Below are positions 25,936-34,363 of a stretch of 49,924 nt of DNA, in pieces. The translations under genes were made by a program, and so were the position numbers. The stretch is taken from NCBI RefSeq assembly GCF_944387275.1, contig NZ_CALXEG010000021.1, positions 1-49,924 of the forward strand. The letters are read 5' to 3'. Under the pieces are notes generated by a model. The model had not been told where the DNA came from. It searched no databases and was given only the letters and a program-made list of their open reading frames with translations. The stretch is from an uncultured Pseudoflavonifractor sp. GTDB taxonomy: Bacteria > Bacillota > Clostridia > Oscillospirales > Oscillospiraceae. Numbering within the stretch: the first letter of the stretch is position 1; the number at the start of each line of letters is the position of its first letter.

Positions 25936-27300
25936 TCAGGAAGCTGCCCCAAGGGGCAGGATTTTAGCGTGGTAGACCCAGCGGTACAGGACAAGGGCCA
26001 CGGCGCAGGAGACCGCCTCGGCCACGGGCAGGCACCACCAGACCAGCTCAGGGGCGGTGAACACGAAGAACAGGCAGACGGGCAGCACGATGGCGGCCTG
26101 GCGCAGCACGGAGAGGATCAGGCTGAACATGGGCACGCCCAGGGCCTGGAAGGCGGCGCCCAGGATGATAGACACCCCGGCGAACAGGAAGGAGAGGGAG
26201 ATGATCCGCAGGGCCGGTACGCCCATGGCCATGGCCAGCTCCGGTGCGCTGAAGATCCCCATGAGCAGCCAGGGGAAGAGCAGGAAGATGACCATGCCCA
26301 CCCCCATGATGCACAGGGCGGCGGCCAGGGCGAAGCGGACGCCGCCGGCGATGCGCTCCCGCTGCCGGGCGCCGTAGTTGTAGCTGAGGATGGGGGTGAG
26401 GCCGTTGTTCATGCCGTAGACCGGCATGAAGACGAAGGACTGGAGCTTGAAGTAGGCGGAGAGGATGAACACGGGGGCGTCGCCGTACAGCACCAGCATT
26501 TTGGGTAGGCTGAGGATCTTGTTCAGGCCCAGGGTCATCACCGTGCTCAGGGACTGCATCACAATGGCGGGGCCGCCGATGCGGTAGATGTCCAGGATGG
26601 TGGCCGGGCAGGGGCGGAAGCCCCGCAGGGTGAGCCGGATCACCCTGTTTCGGGCCACCAGCACAAAGCCCACCGCCATGCCCACCAGCTGGCCGAAGAC
26701 TGTGGCGATGGCGGCGCCCGCCACCCCCAGGGCGGGGAAGGGCCCCAGGCCGAAGATGAGCACCGGGTCCAGGAACAGGTTGACCACCGCGCCCACGCCC
26801 TGGATGATCATGGGCCCCACCGCGTTGCCCGTTGCCTGGAGCACCCGCTCGCCGGCGAACTGCATGCATACGCCCAGGGAGAACACGGTCACAATGGTGA
26901 GGTACTGTCCGCCGTATTCCCGCACCAGGGGGTCGCTGTTGAAGAAGCCCACAAAGCGGGGACCCAGGGTCAGGCCGAAGAGGAGGAAGACCACCCAGGA
27001 GAGCAGATAGAGGAAGTAGCCGTTCAGGGCCACGGCGCAGGCGGCCTCCGGTTTTTTCTCTCCTAGGCGGCGGGAGAGCATGGCGTTGACGCCCACGCCG
27101 GTGCCCACGCAGATGGCCACCATCATGGTCTGGGCCGGGTAGGCCAGTCCCAGGGCCACAAAGGCGCTGTCGTCGATGAGGGAGACGAAGTAGCTGTCCA
27201 CCATGTTGTACAGGGCCTGGACCAGCATGGAGAGCATCATGGGCCAGGACATGTGGATGATGAGCCGCCGGATGGGCATGGTGCCCATCTTGTTTTCCAT
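25936..27300 (-). CDS. MATE family multidrug/Na+ antiporter
   Basis: A 454-residue membrane protein with twelve predicted helices in two MatE repeats. Early landmarks are MSWPMMLSMLVQALYNMVDSYFVS and ICVGTGVGVNAMLSRRLGE, typical of DinF/NorM-like clostridial MATE proteins, which expel cationic drugs or metabolites using a Na+ or H+ gradient. I place the start at the ATG at 27300, about 11 bases after the GGA of AAAGGA; an ATG at 27309 is only two bases from it. The same frame stays open upstream to an ATG at 27420, through a strong terminator hairpin, so expression is probably controlled by attenuation. The downstream partner is a lipoprotein. Confidence 0.88.
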   Translation of the reverse strand: MENKMGTMPIRRLIIHMSWPMMLSMLVQALYNMVDSYFVSLIDDSAFVALGLAYPAQTMMVAICVGTGVGVNAMLSRRLGEKKPEAACAVALNGYFLYLLSWVVFLLFGLTLGPRFVGFFNSDPLVREYGGQYLTIVTVFSLGVCMQFAGERVLQATGNAVGPMIIQGVGAVVNLFLDPVLIFGLGPFPALGVAGAAIATVFGQLVGMAVGFVLVARNRVIRLTLRGFRPCPATILDIYRIGGPAIVMQSLSTVMTLGLNKILSLPKMLVLYGDAPVFILSAYFKLQSFVFMPVYGMNNGLTPILSYNYGARQRERIAGGVRFALAAALCIMGVGMVIFLLFPWLLMGIFSAPELAMAMGVPALRIISLSFLFAGVSIILGAAFQALGVPMFSLILSVLRQAAIVLPVCLFFVFTAPELVWWCLPVAEAVSCAVALVLYRWVYHAKILPLGAAS

Positions 27301-27320
27301 CAAATTCATCTTCCTTTCGT

Positions 27321-27372
27321 AAAAAACAACGGGTTTCCCTCTGTGAGGAAAACCCGTTGATACAGTGGTTTT
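27321..27372 (-). promoter_or_regulatory. Leader attenuator upstream of the MATE gene
   Basis: On the minus strand a 15-bp stem (27359-27345 with 27341-27327, one G-T pair, loop ACA) followed by TTTTTT forms a textbook terminator before the MATE ribosome binding site. AAAACC at 27372-27367 can instead pair with GGTTTT at 27354-27349 inside the terminator left arm, giving an alternative hairpin that would block termination. This suggests conditional read-through by a stalled ribosome or a ligand. I do not recognise a named riboswitch class. Confidence 0.65.
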
Positions 27373-27434
27373 GATCCCTGTGGGCCGCCGGAAAAGGCGA
27401 GGGGAAAAACGGACGGCCATTTACTTATGGCACT

Positions 27435-27464
27435 ATTATAATGCCCTGGTGTACCGCAAGTCAA
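27435..27464 (-). promoter_or_regulatory. Promoter of the MATE-lipoprotein operon
   Basis: On the minus strand TTGACT (27459-27464), an 18-base spacer and a perfect TATAAT (27435-27440), overlapping the last codons of the upstream GNAT gene. The transcript would start about eight bases before an ATG that opens a leader frame. Confidence 0.7.
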
Positions 27465-27999
27465 CACAAATGGCGTCAGGCGGGAAGGGAATATCTGCAT
27501 GGGTGCCGTCCCACTGGAAGCCGTGGGCGGCGTAGAACCGCCGGGCGCCGCTGTTCTCCCGCAGGACGAACACAAAGGCGTTGCGGAAGCCGTCGGCCTT
27601 CAGACGGCGGAGGGCCTCCTCAAAGAGCAGGCCGCCGTACCCTTTGCCCCGGTGGTCCGGGTGGGTGTAGAAGGAGATGATCTCCCCCCAGCCCCGGTAG
27701 GCCTCGTTGGGGAAGTCGGAGCCCTCGCTGGTGCCTGCATTGTAGTTTTCCGTGCGGGCGGGGCCGTAGTTGATGGCGGCCACCGGGGTGTCGCCGCTGT
27801 AAAGGAGAAGTCCATGACAGCGCCCGGTCTGGTAGTCCTCCCGGAAGAACTTTATCCACCGGTCATCGGTAATTTCCCGGGCCATATAGTCGTCGGGCAC
27901 ATAGCCTACATAGGTATCCCGCCAGCCCAGCGCATGGATGAGGGACATGGCGGCGAAGTGCTCGTCGGTGCAGGCATCTACAAAGCGGAGGCCGTTCAT
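27436..27999 (-). CDS. GNAT family N-acetyltransferase
   Basis: A 187-residue acetyltransferase with the acetyl-CoA pyrophosphate loop HPDHRGKGYGGLLFEEALRRL near 120-140 and the later GNAT strand AFVFVLRENSGARRFYAAHGF. The N-terminal part (LIHALGWRDTYVGYVPDDYM) resembles small-molecule or ribosomal-protein-type GNATs of gut clostridia; the substrate cannot be told. Its ATG overlaps the stop of the preceding dehydratase-like gene (ATGA), so it belongs to that operon. The MATE promoter sits in its last codons; there is no terminator of its own. Confidence 0.88.
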   Translation of the reverse strand: MNGLRFVDACTDEHFAAMSLIHALGWRDTYVGYVPDDYMAREITDDRWIKFFREDYQTGRCHGLLLYSGDTPVAAINYGPARTENYNAGTSEGSDFPNEAYRGWGEIISFYTHPDHRGKGYGGLLFEEALRRLKADGFRNAFVFVLRENSGARRFYAAHGFQWDGTHADIPFPPDAICVDLRYTRAL

Positions 28000-29306
28000 A
28001 CGCCGGCGGGCTCCTGCTCCCGGGCGGCCTCCTCCTCGTGCTGCTTGGCCAGGCCGCGGGCGTTGGCCAGCATGAGCTTGATCCGGTTCTCCTGGTTGAT
28101 CTTGGTGGCACCGGGATCATAGTCGATGGCCACGATGTTGCTCCAGGGGTAGTCGTCCTTCAGCTTGCGGATCATGCCCTTGCCCACGATGTGGTTGGGC
28201 AGGCAGCCGAAGGGCTGGGTGCACACGATGTTGGGCACGCCGGTGTGGATGAGCTCCAGCATCTCAGCGGTGAGGAGCCAGCCCTCGCCCATCTTGTTGC
28301 CGTCGCCCAGATAGCCCTTGATGTAGCTATGGAGCTCGTCAAAGTCGCCGGGGGCGCGGAAGCGGCCGGAGCGCTTGATGGTGTCGATCATGGCCCGCTG
28401 CTTCTTCTTGATGTACCCGGCGAACACCCGGCACACCGCCTGCTTGATCCACTTGCCGCCGTAGATGTCCACATCCACGTCACGGTTGAAGATCTTGAAG
28501 ATGACGAAGTCGGCCAGGCCGGGCACCACGGGCTCGGCGCCCTCGGAGAGGAGGAACTTCTCCAGGTTGTTGTTGCCCAGGGGGGAGTATTTGACGTAGA
28601 TCTCGCCGACCACGCCCACCCGGACCTTCTGCTCTCCGGCCACGGGGACGGCCTTGAACCGGTCGATGATGCGCTCGAAGTTGGCGATCATGGACTTGTG
28701 GTTCATGCCCCTGCCCACGTTCATCTCCGCCAGGAGGAAGTCCATGCAGTCCTCGATGGCCTGATCGGTGTCGCCGGGGTTGACCTCATAGGGCCGGACC
28801 TGGTTGGAGATATTCATGAGGATGTCGCCGTAGAACACGGCGAACACGGCCTTGCGGATAAAGCCCAGGGACAGCTTGAAGCCGGGGTTGTGCTCCAGGC
28901 CGGACAGGTTCACCGAGATGACGGGCACATAGGCCAGGTCGGCCTTTTCCAGGGCCTTGCGGAGCATGTGGATGTAGTTGGAGGCGCGGCAGCCGCCGCC
29001 GGTCTGGGTGATGACCAGGGCCACCTTATGGGGATCGTACTTGCCGCTCTTCACCGCGTCGATGAGCTGGCCGATGACCAGAATGGCGGGGAAGCAGGCG
29101 TCGTTGTGGACGTACTTCTGTCCGTAGTCCAGGATGCTCTTGCCGGAGGTGTTGAGCATCTCCACCTTGTACCCCTCGGTCTGCATGATGCGCACCAGCA
29201 TGGCGAAGTGCATGGGCAGCATCTGGGGCACCAGAAGGGTGTACTCCTCCTTCATCTCCTTGGTGAAGAGAAGGCGGCCGGTCTTGTCGTATTCCAGTTT
29301 TGCCAT
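27996..29306 (-). CDS. 2-hydroxyacyl-CoA dehydratase/activase-associated protein
   Basis: A 436-residue cytoplasmic protein corresponding to the C-terminal section of very long clostridial proteins in which a dehydratase activase and this region are fused. Conserved cysteine blocks are HNDACFPAILVIGQL, TQTGGGCRASNYIHMLRKAL and CTQPFGCLPNHIVGKG, probably ligating an Fe-S cluster as in the 2-hydroxyacyl-CoA dehydratase superfamily. It lies 74 bases after the activase gene and overlaps GNAT. No CoA-transferase or dehydrogenase of an amino-acid fermentation route is adjacent, so the substrate, and whether it acts on acyl-CoA at all, is unknown. Double-cubane cluster reductases are an alternative precedent in this superfamily. 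Confidence 0.8.
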   Translation of the reverse strand: MAKLEYDKTGRLLFTKEMKEEYTLLVPQMLPMHFAMLVRIMQTEGYKVEMLNTSGKSILDYGQKYVHNDACFPAILVIGQLIDAVKSGKYDPHKVALVITQTGGGCRASNYIHMLRKALEKADLAYVPVISVNLSGLEHNPGFKLSLGFIRKAVFAVFYGDILMNISNQVRPYEVNPGDTDQAIEDCMDFLLAEMNVGRGMNHKSMIANFERIIDRFKAVPVAGEQKVRVGVVGEIYVKYSPLGNNNLEKFLLSEGAEPVVPGLADFVIFKIFNRDVDVDIYGGKWIKQAVCRVFAGYIKKKQRAMIDTIKRSGRFRAPGDFDELHSYIKGYLGDGNKMGEGWLLTAEMLELIHTGVPNIVCTQPFGCLPNHIVGKGMIRKLKDDYPWSNIVAIDYDPGATKINQENRIKLMLANARGLAKQHEEEAAREQEPAGV

Positions 29307-29380
29307 AGAAAGCTAAGTCCTTTCCGCATACATTCACGCCCCTGGGGCGTGGGGGATTCTGAGAGGAAGGGGCCGCCCTG

Positions 29381-32344
29381 TCAGGCGTTGGCGGCGTCCT
29401 GGCCGCTGCGGGCCTGCTGCTTGCGGGCGTCGATGGCGGCGATGAGGGAGCGGATACGGATGCGCACCGCGCCCAGGTTGCTGATGTCGTCGATCTTCAG
29501 CTGGGTGTACAGCTTGCCGCCGCTCTCCAGGATGGAGCGCATCTCGTCGGTGGTGATGGCGTCGGTGCCGCAGCCGAAGGAGACCAGCTGGACCACCTGC
29601 ATGTCGGGCTGGGTGCAGACATAGCGGGCGGCGTTGTACATGCGGCTCTGGAAGGTCCACTGGTTGAGCACCTTCCGGGGGGCGTAGCCCTCCAGGTAGG
29701 AGAGGGCGTCCTCGGTGATGAGCACAAAGCCGAAGGAGGTGATAAGGTCGTTAATGCCGTGGTTGATCTCCGGGTCGATGTGGTAGGGGCGGCCGCAGAC
29801 CACCAGGATGGGCATGTTCATGGCCCGGGCGTACTCGATGTACTTCTTGCCGGTGGAGCGCACGTCGTGGACGTAGGCGTCGTAGGCGGCATAGGCGGCC
29901 TTGGCCGCGGCCAGGGTCTCCCGCTTGGGGATGGAGAACTCCTCCTCCATCATCTTGGCGATGCGCTTGGCAAAGTCCTTGTGGCGCCACAGGCCCACGT
30001 AGGGGTTGAGGAACTTGGTCTGCTTCAGGGCGGGCACGTTGGCGGCCAGCAGCTCGGGGTAGTAGGCCACCACGGGGCAGTTGTAGTGGTTGTCGCCGAT
30101 GCCCTCGTCGTTGTTGTAGGACATACAGGGGTACCAGATGGCGTCCACGCCCTCCTCCACCAGGGCCTCCACGTGGCCGTGGAGCAGCTTGGCGGGGTAG
30201 CACACCGTGTCGGAGGGGATGGTGTGCTGGCCCTTGATGTAGAGCTTTCGGGAGGACTCGGGGGAGAGGACCACCTCGAAGTTGAGCTTGGTGAAGAAGG
30301 TAAACCAGAAGGGCAGGTTCTCGTACATGTTCAGGCCGAAGGGGATGCCCATCCGGCCCCGGACGCCGGTGCCCTCGCCCTTGCCGTGCATGGCCCGGAG
30401 CTTCTTGTACTTGTAGTTCATCAGGTCGGGCAGCTCCACCTTCTCCTTGCCCAGGGGGCGGGAGCAGCGGTTGCCCGAGATGAACTTCCGGCCGCCGTCG
30501 AACTGGTTGACGGTGAGGGCGCAGTGGTTGGTGCACAGGCCGCAGGTGACGGGCTTAGCGGTGTGGGTGAAGGACTGTAAAGCCTTTTCGCTGAGCAGGC
30601 CGCTGGCGTTCAGATGCAGGTCACGGGCGGCCAGGGCGGCGCCGAAGGCGCCCATGATGCCGGCGATGGTGGGGCGGGTCACGTTCCGGCCCAGCTCCAG
30701 CTCAAAGGCCCGGAGCACCGCGTCGTTGTGGAAGGTGCCGCCCTGGACCACAATATGCTTGCCCAGGTCGTCGGCGCTGGCGGCGCGGATGACCTTGTAC
30801 ACCGCGTTCTTGACGATGGAGATGGACAGACCGGCGGAGATGTCCTCCACGCTGGCGCCGTCCTTCTGGGCCTGCTTCACACTGGAGTTCATGAACACGG
30901 TGCAGCGGGAGCCCAGGTTCACCGGGTGCTTGGCGAAGAGGCCCAGCTTGGCGAAGTCGGCGATGGAGTAGCCCAGGGCCTTGGCGAAGGTCTCGATAAA
31001 GGAGCCGCAGCCGGAGGAGCAGGCCTCGTTGAGCATGATGGAGTCCACGGCGCCGTTGCGGATCTTGAAGCACTTCATGTCCTGGCCGCCGATGTCGATG
31101 ATGAAGTCCACGTCGGGGTTGAAGTGGCGGGCGGCGTTGTAGTGGGCCACGGTCTCCACCAGGCCCAGGTCGCAGCCGAAGGCGTTCTTGATCAGGTCCT
31201 CGCCGTAGCCGGTGACGGCGGAGCCCTTGATGGTGATCCGGTCGCCGCACAGCTTGTAGATCTCCTTCAGCTGCTCCAGCACCACGGCCACCGGGTTGCC
31301 CAGGTTGGAGTGGTAGTAGGTGTAGAGCAGGCCGCCGTCGGGGGCGATGAGGGCCACCTTAGTGGTGGTGGAGCCGGCGTCGATGCCCAGGAAGGCGTCG
31401 CCGGTGTATGTATGGATATCCGCCTCGGGGGGGTGGTTGGCGTTGTGGCGGGCCAGGAAGGCGTCGTAGTCGGCCTTGTCGGTGAAGAGGGGGGGCATGG
31501 TGTCCACCGTATTGGTGGCGTCCACGCTCTCCTCCAGGCGCTTGAGCAGGTCGTCAAAGGGGTGCTCGGGGTAGTCGGAGGAGCACAGGGCCGCACCGAT
31601 ACCGGCGAAGCAGTCGCCGTCCTCGGGGAAGATGGCGTGCTCATCGTCCAGCTTCAGGGTCTCCACGAACCGCTGCCGCAGGCCCATGAGGAAGTGGAGG
31701 GGGCCGCCCAGGAACACGATCTTGCCCTTGAGCTCCCGGCCCTGGGTCAGACCGGCCACGGTCTGGTCCACCACGGCCTGGAAGATGGAGGCGGCCACGT
31801 CCTCCTTGCGGCCGCCCTGGTTGAGGATGGGCTGGATGTCGCTCTTGGCGAACACGCCGCAGCGGGAGGCGATGGGGTAGATCTTCTCGTGCTTCAGGCT
31901 CAGCTCGTCCAGCTCGTTGACGGAGACGTTCAGCAGGGTGGCCATCTGGTCGATGAAGGCGCCGGTGCCGCCGGCACAGGAGCCGTTCATCCGCTCCTCC
32001 AGGGCGCCGCCGAAGAAGATGATCTTGGCGTCCTCGCCGCCCAGCTCGATGACGGCGTCGGTGTCCGGGTAGTAGGCGCGGACGGCGGCGGCGGTGGCGT
32101 ACACCTCCTGGACGAAGTCCACGTCGGCGGCCTTGGCCACGCCCAGACCGGCGGAGCCGGTGATGACCATCCGGACCATCTGTCCCTTCAGCATATCCTG
32201 AATGGAGTGGAGGGTCTCGCAGGCCCGCTCCCGGGCCTTGGAATAGTGCCGCTCGTAGGAGCGGAACAGCAGCTTGTTCTGTTCATCCAGCACCACGACC
32301 TTGACGGTGGTGGAGCCGATGTCGATACCGATGCGCAGGCTCAT
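29381..32344 (-). CDS. Tandem-domain acyl-CoA dehydratase activase (BcrA/BadF/HgdC family)
   Basis: A 987-residue protein. Two ASKHA ATPase domains stand in tandem: the first opens RIGIDIGSTTVKVVV and has cluster cysteines C123 (NGSCAGGTGAF) and C162 (ASRCGVFAKSD); the second opens LGIDAGSTTTKVAL and has SSGCGSFIETFAKALG and SRCTVFMNSSVKQ. A DUF2229-like C-terminal region (from about 640, GIPFGLNMYENLPFW, then SDTVCYPAKLLHGH) carries further cysteines. Such activators use a [4Fe-4S] cluster and ATP to inject a low-potential electron into a dehydratase partner. I start it at the ATG at 32344, seven bases after AGGAG; an upstream ATG lacks a site. Partner gene follows. Confidence 0.88.
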   Translation of the reverse strand: MSLRIGIDIGSTTVKVVVLDEQNKLLFRSYERHYSKARERACETLHSIQDMLKGQMVRMVITGSAGLGVAKAADVDFVQEVYATAAAVRAYYPDTDAVIELGGEDAKIIFFGGALEERMNGSCAGGTGAFIDQMATLLNVSVNELDELSLKHEKIYPIASRCGVFAKSDIQPILNQGGRKEDVAASIFQAVVDQTVAGLTQGRELKGKIVFLGGPLHFLMGLRQRFVETLKLDDEHAIFPEDGDCFAGIGAALCSSDYPEHPFDDLLKRLEESVDATNTVDTMPPLFTDKADYDAFLARHNANHPPEADIHTYTGDAFLGIDAGSTTTKVALIAPDGGLLYTYYHSNLGNPVAVVLEQLKEIYKLCGDRITIKGSAVTGYGEDLIKNAFGCDLGLVETVAHYNAARHFNPDVDFIIDIGGQDMKCFKIRNGAVDSIMLNEACSSGCGSFIETFAKALGYSIADFAKLGLFAKHPVNLGSRCTVFMNSSVKQAQKDGASVEDISAGLSISIVKNAVYKVIRAASADDLGKHIVVQGGTFHNDAVLRAFELELGRNVTRPTIAGIMGAFGAALAARDLHLNASGLLSEKALQSFTHTAKPVTCGLCTNHCALTVNQFDGGRKFISGNRCSRPLGKEKVELPDLMNYKYKKLRAMHGKGEGTGVRGRMGIPFGLNMYENLPFWFTFFTKLNFEVVLSPESSRKLYIKGQHTIPSDTVCYPAKLLHGHVEALVEEGVDAIWYPCMSYNNDEGIGDNHYNCPVVAYYPELLAANVPALKQTKFLNPYVGLWRHKDFAKRIAKMMEEEFSIPKRETLAAAKAAYAAYDAYVHDVRSTGKKYIEYARAMNMPILVVCGRPYHIDPEINHGINDLITSFGFVLITEDALSYLEGYAPRKVLNQWTFQSRMYNAARYVCTQPDMQVVQLVSFGCGTDAITTDEMRSILESGGKLYTQLKIDDISNLGAVRIRIRSLIAAIDARKQQARSGQDAANA

Positions 32345-32392
32345 AGGGTCACTCCTAAAATCCCATGGTGGGTTATTTCGGTTGTTCATTAC

Positions 32393-32421
32393 ATAATATA
32401 ACAAAAACGCGGAGATTACAA
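32393..32421 (-). promoter_or_regulatory. Promoter of the activase operon
   Basis: On the minus strand TTGTAA (32416-32421), a 17-base spacer and TATTAT (32393-32398), about 50 bases before the start codon. Confidence 0.6.
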
Positions 32422-32720
32422 GCCTAACCTAGTAAATTACCGGGTATTCCGAACATGGAAATTTAAGAAGCGGAACGGAACGAAATTTGGTGAAAACGTG
32501 GGAAAAGGGACAAAAGAGAGGAATTGTTTTCCGGGCAAGGAGAAAAACGACATTAGGGGGAAAGGAGAACGCAAAAACAGGAGAACAGGCGGATTTTCAT
32601 CTGATTTTAAGAAGCTCTCAATGGTCCATAAAGAAAAGACCGATATAATAAAAATATAAAATCACCGCGTTGGGGGTCTGTCGCAGGACATACGCCGGTG
32701 CAGGGACAGGGGGAACCGAC
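32422..32720. other. Purine-rich intergenic region between divergent operons
   Basis: About 300 bases, clearly more AT-rich and purine-biased (GGAGAAAAAC, GGGGAAAGGAGAA) than the genes around it. A perfect TATAAT at 32644-32649 could serve the DUF1700 gene, but no good -35 hexamer stands 16-18 bases upstream. No open reading frame, tRNA or long repeat is evident. Confidence 0.6.
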
Positions 32721-33290
32721 ATGAGCGAGCAGGAGTATCTGGGTCAGCTCTCAGACTATCTCACCGGCCGGATATCCAACCGGCAGCTGGAGAGCATCCT
32801 GAAGTATTATAAGGAGTACTTCGAGGAGAAAGGACCCGACCAGGCATGGAGGGCGGAGGAGGAGCTGGGCACGCCGGACGAGGCGGCGGCCCGTATCCTG
32901 GGCGCCATGCCCCGGACCGGCGGACGGGACCTGCGGGAACCCCGCCGCTGGACCGGCGGCCGGATCGCGGCGGTCATCGTGCTCTCACCCATCTGGGTGC
33001 CTGTGCTGCTGACGGTAGTGGTGGGCCTGCTGGGGATAGGGGTCTGCGTCGCTGCCGGAGGAGTGGCCTGTGTGGGCGGCGGGCTCTTCAGCATGTGGTG
33101 CGGCTTTACCCAGGTCTTTTACAGCATCCCCACCATGGTGTTCTTCTGCGGCCTGGGCTTCCTTGCGGCGGCAATGGGGCTGCTGCTCTTTCTGGGCGGC
33201 GCGGCGCTGTGTGTGCTCTGGTATAAGGGAATGGCGGCTCTGGTGCGCCGCATGTTCTCCGGCGGCGTGAGAGAGGGGGAAGCGGCATGA
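32721..33290 (+). CDS. DUF1700 (HAAS-type) membrane protein
   Basis: A 189-residue protein beginning MSEQEYLGQLSDYLTG. Residues 1-65 are the helical HAAS/DUF1700 domain (RQLESILKYYKEYFEEKG, GTPDEAAARILG), followed by two long hydrophobic hairpins (about 90-130 and 140-175). The start at 32721 follows GGGGGAACC and matches the conserved family N terminus; an in-frame upstream ATG is not supported. The stop overlaps the DUF4097 start as ATGA. Such pairs are usually preceded by a PadR-type regulator; none is here. Probable role: membrane signalling or envelope stress response with the DUF4097 partner; mechanism unknown. Confidence 0.82.
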   Translation: MSEQEYLGQLSDYLTGRISNRQLESILKYYKEYFEEKGPDQAWRAEEELGTPDEAAARILGAMPRTGGRDLREPRRWTGGRIAAVIVLSPIWVPVLLTVVVGLLGIGVCVAAGGVACVGGGLFSMWCGFTQVFYSIPTMVFFCGLGFLAAAMGLLLFLGGAALCVLWYKGMAALVRRMFSGGVREGEAA

Positions 33291-34210
33291 AGAAATTCGC
33301 CAAGGTGATCGCTGGCATTGCCGCGCCGCTGTTTCTCATCGGCGGAGTGCTCACCGGGATCGGCTGGTACATGGGGGCGGACACCCACATCGAGGTCCCG
33401 GTGGGGAAAGAGCACATCCGCGTAGGCTGGGACGGGATCCGTTTTTCCGGCTGGAATTCTATGGAGGAGGTGGCGTCTGTGGAGAAAAATATGGAGCTGG
33501 AGCCGTTCACCAGACTGGAGGTCAACTTGTCTGCCGGCAATGTCACCGTCACGACCGGCGAGACCTACGGCATGCGTCTGCGGGACGGAAGCGTGGAGCT
33601 GAAGTACGCGCTGGAGGACGGTGTGCTGAAGGTGTGGGACGACCGGCCCGCAGGGGTGCTGTCGACGCAGAAGGGGGGCAGCGTGGAGATTTTTCTGCCT
33701 GACAGCGCTGCCCTGACGGACGCGGATATCGCCAGCAGCCTGGGCAGCCTGACCCTGGACGGCCTCCGGGCAGACAACCTGACCGCTACGGCAGACCTGG
33801 GCGAGGTGAACGGCAGCGAGCTGCGGGTGGACAGCGCAGTGCTGACGCTGAACTGCGGCTCCCTGAGCCTGACGGGCATAGAGGCGGGCGAGCTGGAGGC
33901 GGAGCTGGCCATGGGAAATATGACGGCCACCGGCATGGCAGTGGCCGACCGTCTGACCGTCACCGGCAGCACGGGCTCGTTCTCCCTGGAGGGCGAGCTG
34001 GGCGAGAAGGTCAGCGTAACGGCGGACCTGGGCGATATCAGTGTGAAGCCGGCCCGGGAAGAGCAGTGGTACGAGTACGGCCTGAGCACGGACCTGGGCC
34101 AGGTGATGGTGAACGGCCGGAGCCTGGGCACATCCTTTTCCCAGGATGGTGAGCGGGGAAGCATGGAACTGTCCAGCGGAATGGGAGATGTGTCGGTCCA
34201 GTTTCCCTGA
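33287..34210 (+). CDS. DUF4097-type beta-strand repeat protein, membrane-anchored
   Basis: A 307-residue protein with one N-terminal membrane helix (about 7-27, VIAGIAAPLFLIGGVLTGIGW) and an extracytoplasmic beta-helix-like DUF4097 domain. The domain repeats short strands of the type LTLDGLRADNLTATADLGEVNGSELRVDSAVLTL, typical of putative adhesin or bactofilin-like solenoids found next to DUF1700 proteins. It is translationally coupled to the gene upstream and closed by a terminator. Function not known beyond envelope location. Confidence 0.82.
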   Translation: MKKFAKVIAGIAAPLFLIGGVLTGIGWYMGADTHIEVPVGKEHIRVGWDGIRFSGWNSMEEVASVEKNMELEPFTRLEVNLSAGNVTVTTGETYGMRLRDGSVELKYALEDGVLKVWDDRPAGVLSTQKGGSVEIFLPDSAALTDADIASSLGSLTLDGLRADNLTATADLGEVNGSELRVDSAVLTLNCGSLSLTGIEAGELEAELAMGNMTATGMAVADRLTVTGSTGSFSLEGELGEKVSVTADLGDISVKPAREEQWYEYGLSTDLGQVMVNGRSLGTSFSQDGERGSMELSSGMGDVSVQFP

Positions 34211-34226
34211 GAGAAAGCAGCCTGTT

Positions 34227-34258
34227 GAGCGCGTTCCGGAGATACCCGGAACGCGCTC
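34227..34258 (+). terminator. Terminator of the DUF1700-DUF4097 unit
   Basis: A perfect 13-bp stem (34227-34239 with 34246-34258) followed by TTGACAATCTATG; the U-tract is weak. Confidence 0.7.
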
Positions 34259-34291
34259 TTGACAATCTATGATTTTTGGCGGTAAATGCCG

Positions 34292-34320
34292 TTGACAGGC
34301 CGGAGGAAGGACGTTAAAAT
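34292..34320 (+). promoter_or_regulatory. Promoter of the LTA-synthase-like gene
   Basis: A perfect TTGACA (34292-34297), a 17-base spacer and TAAAAT (34315-34320). It lies downstream of an in-frame ATG at 34286, so that ATG cannot be in the transcript; this helps fix the start at the TTG at 34364. Confidence 0.75.
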
Positions 34321-34363
34321 AGCACCTGACTGTAAGAAAAATTCTGCCCTGAGGGTGAATCGA

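Noticed and set aside
27300..27420. MATE protein starting at the ATG at 27420 with a 40-residue N-terminal extension
   Set aside because: No ribosome binding site precedes that ATG, the added residues are Arg/Pro-rich and unlike MATE N termini, and the frame runs through a strong terminator; treated as a possible leader frame instead.
29326..29350. CACGCCCC/GGGGCGTG inverted repeat between the activase and its partner
   Set aside because: It is short, lacks a T-tract and lies in GC-rich sequence where such dyads are common; not called a terminator.
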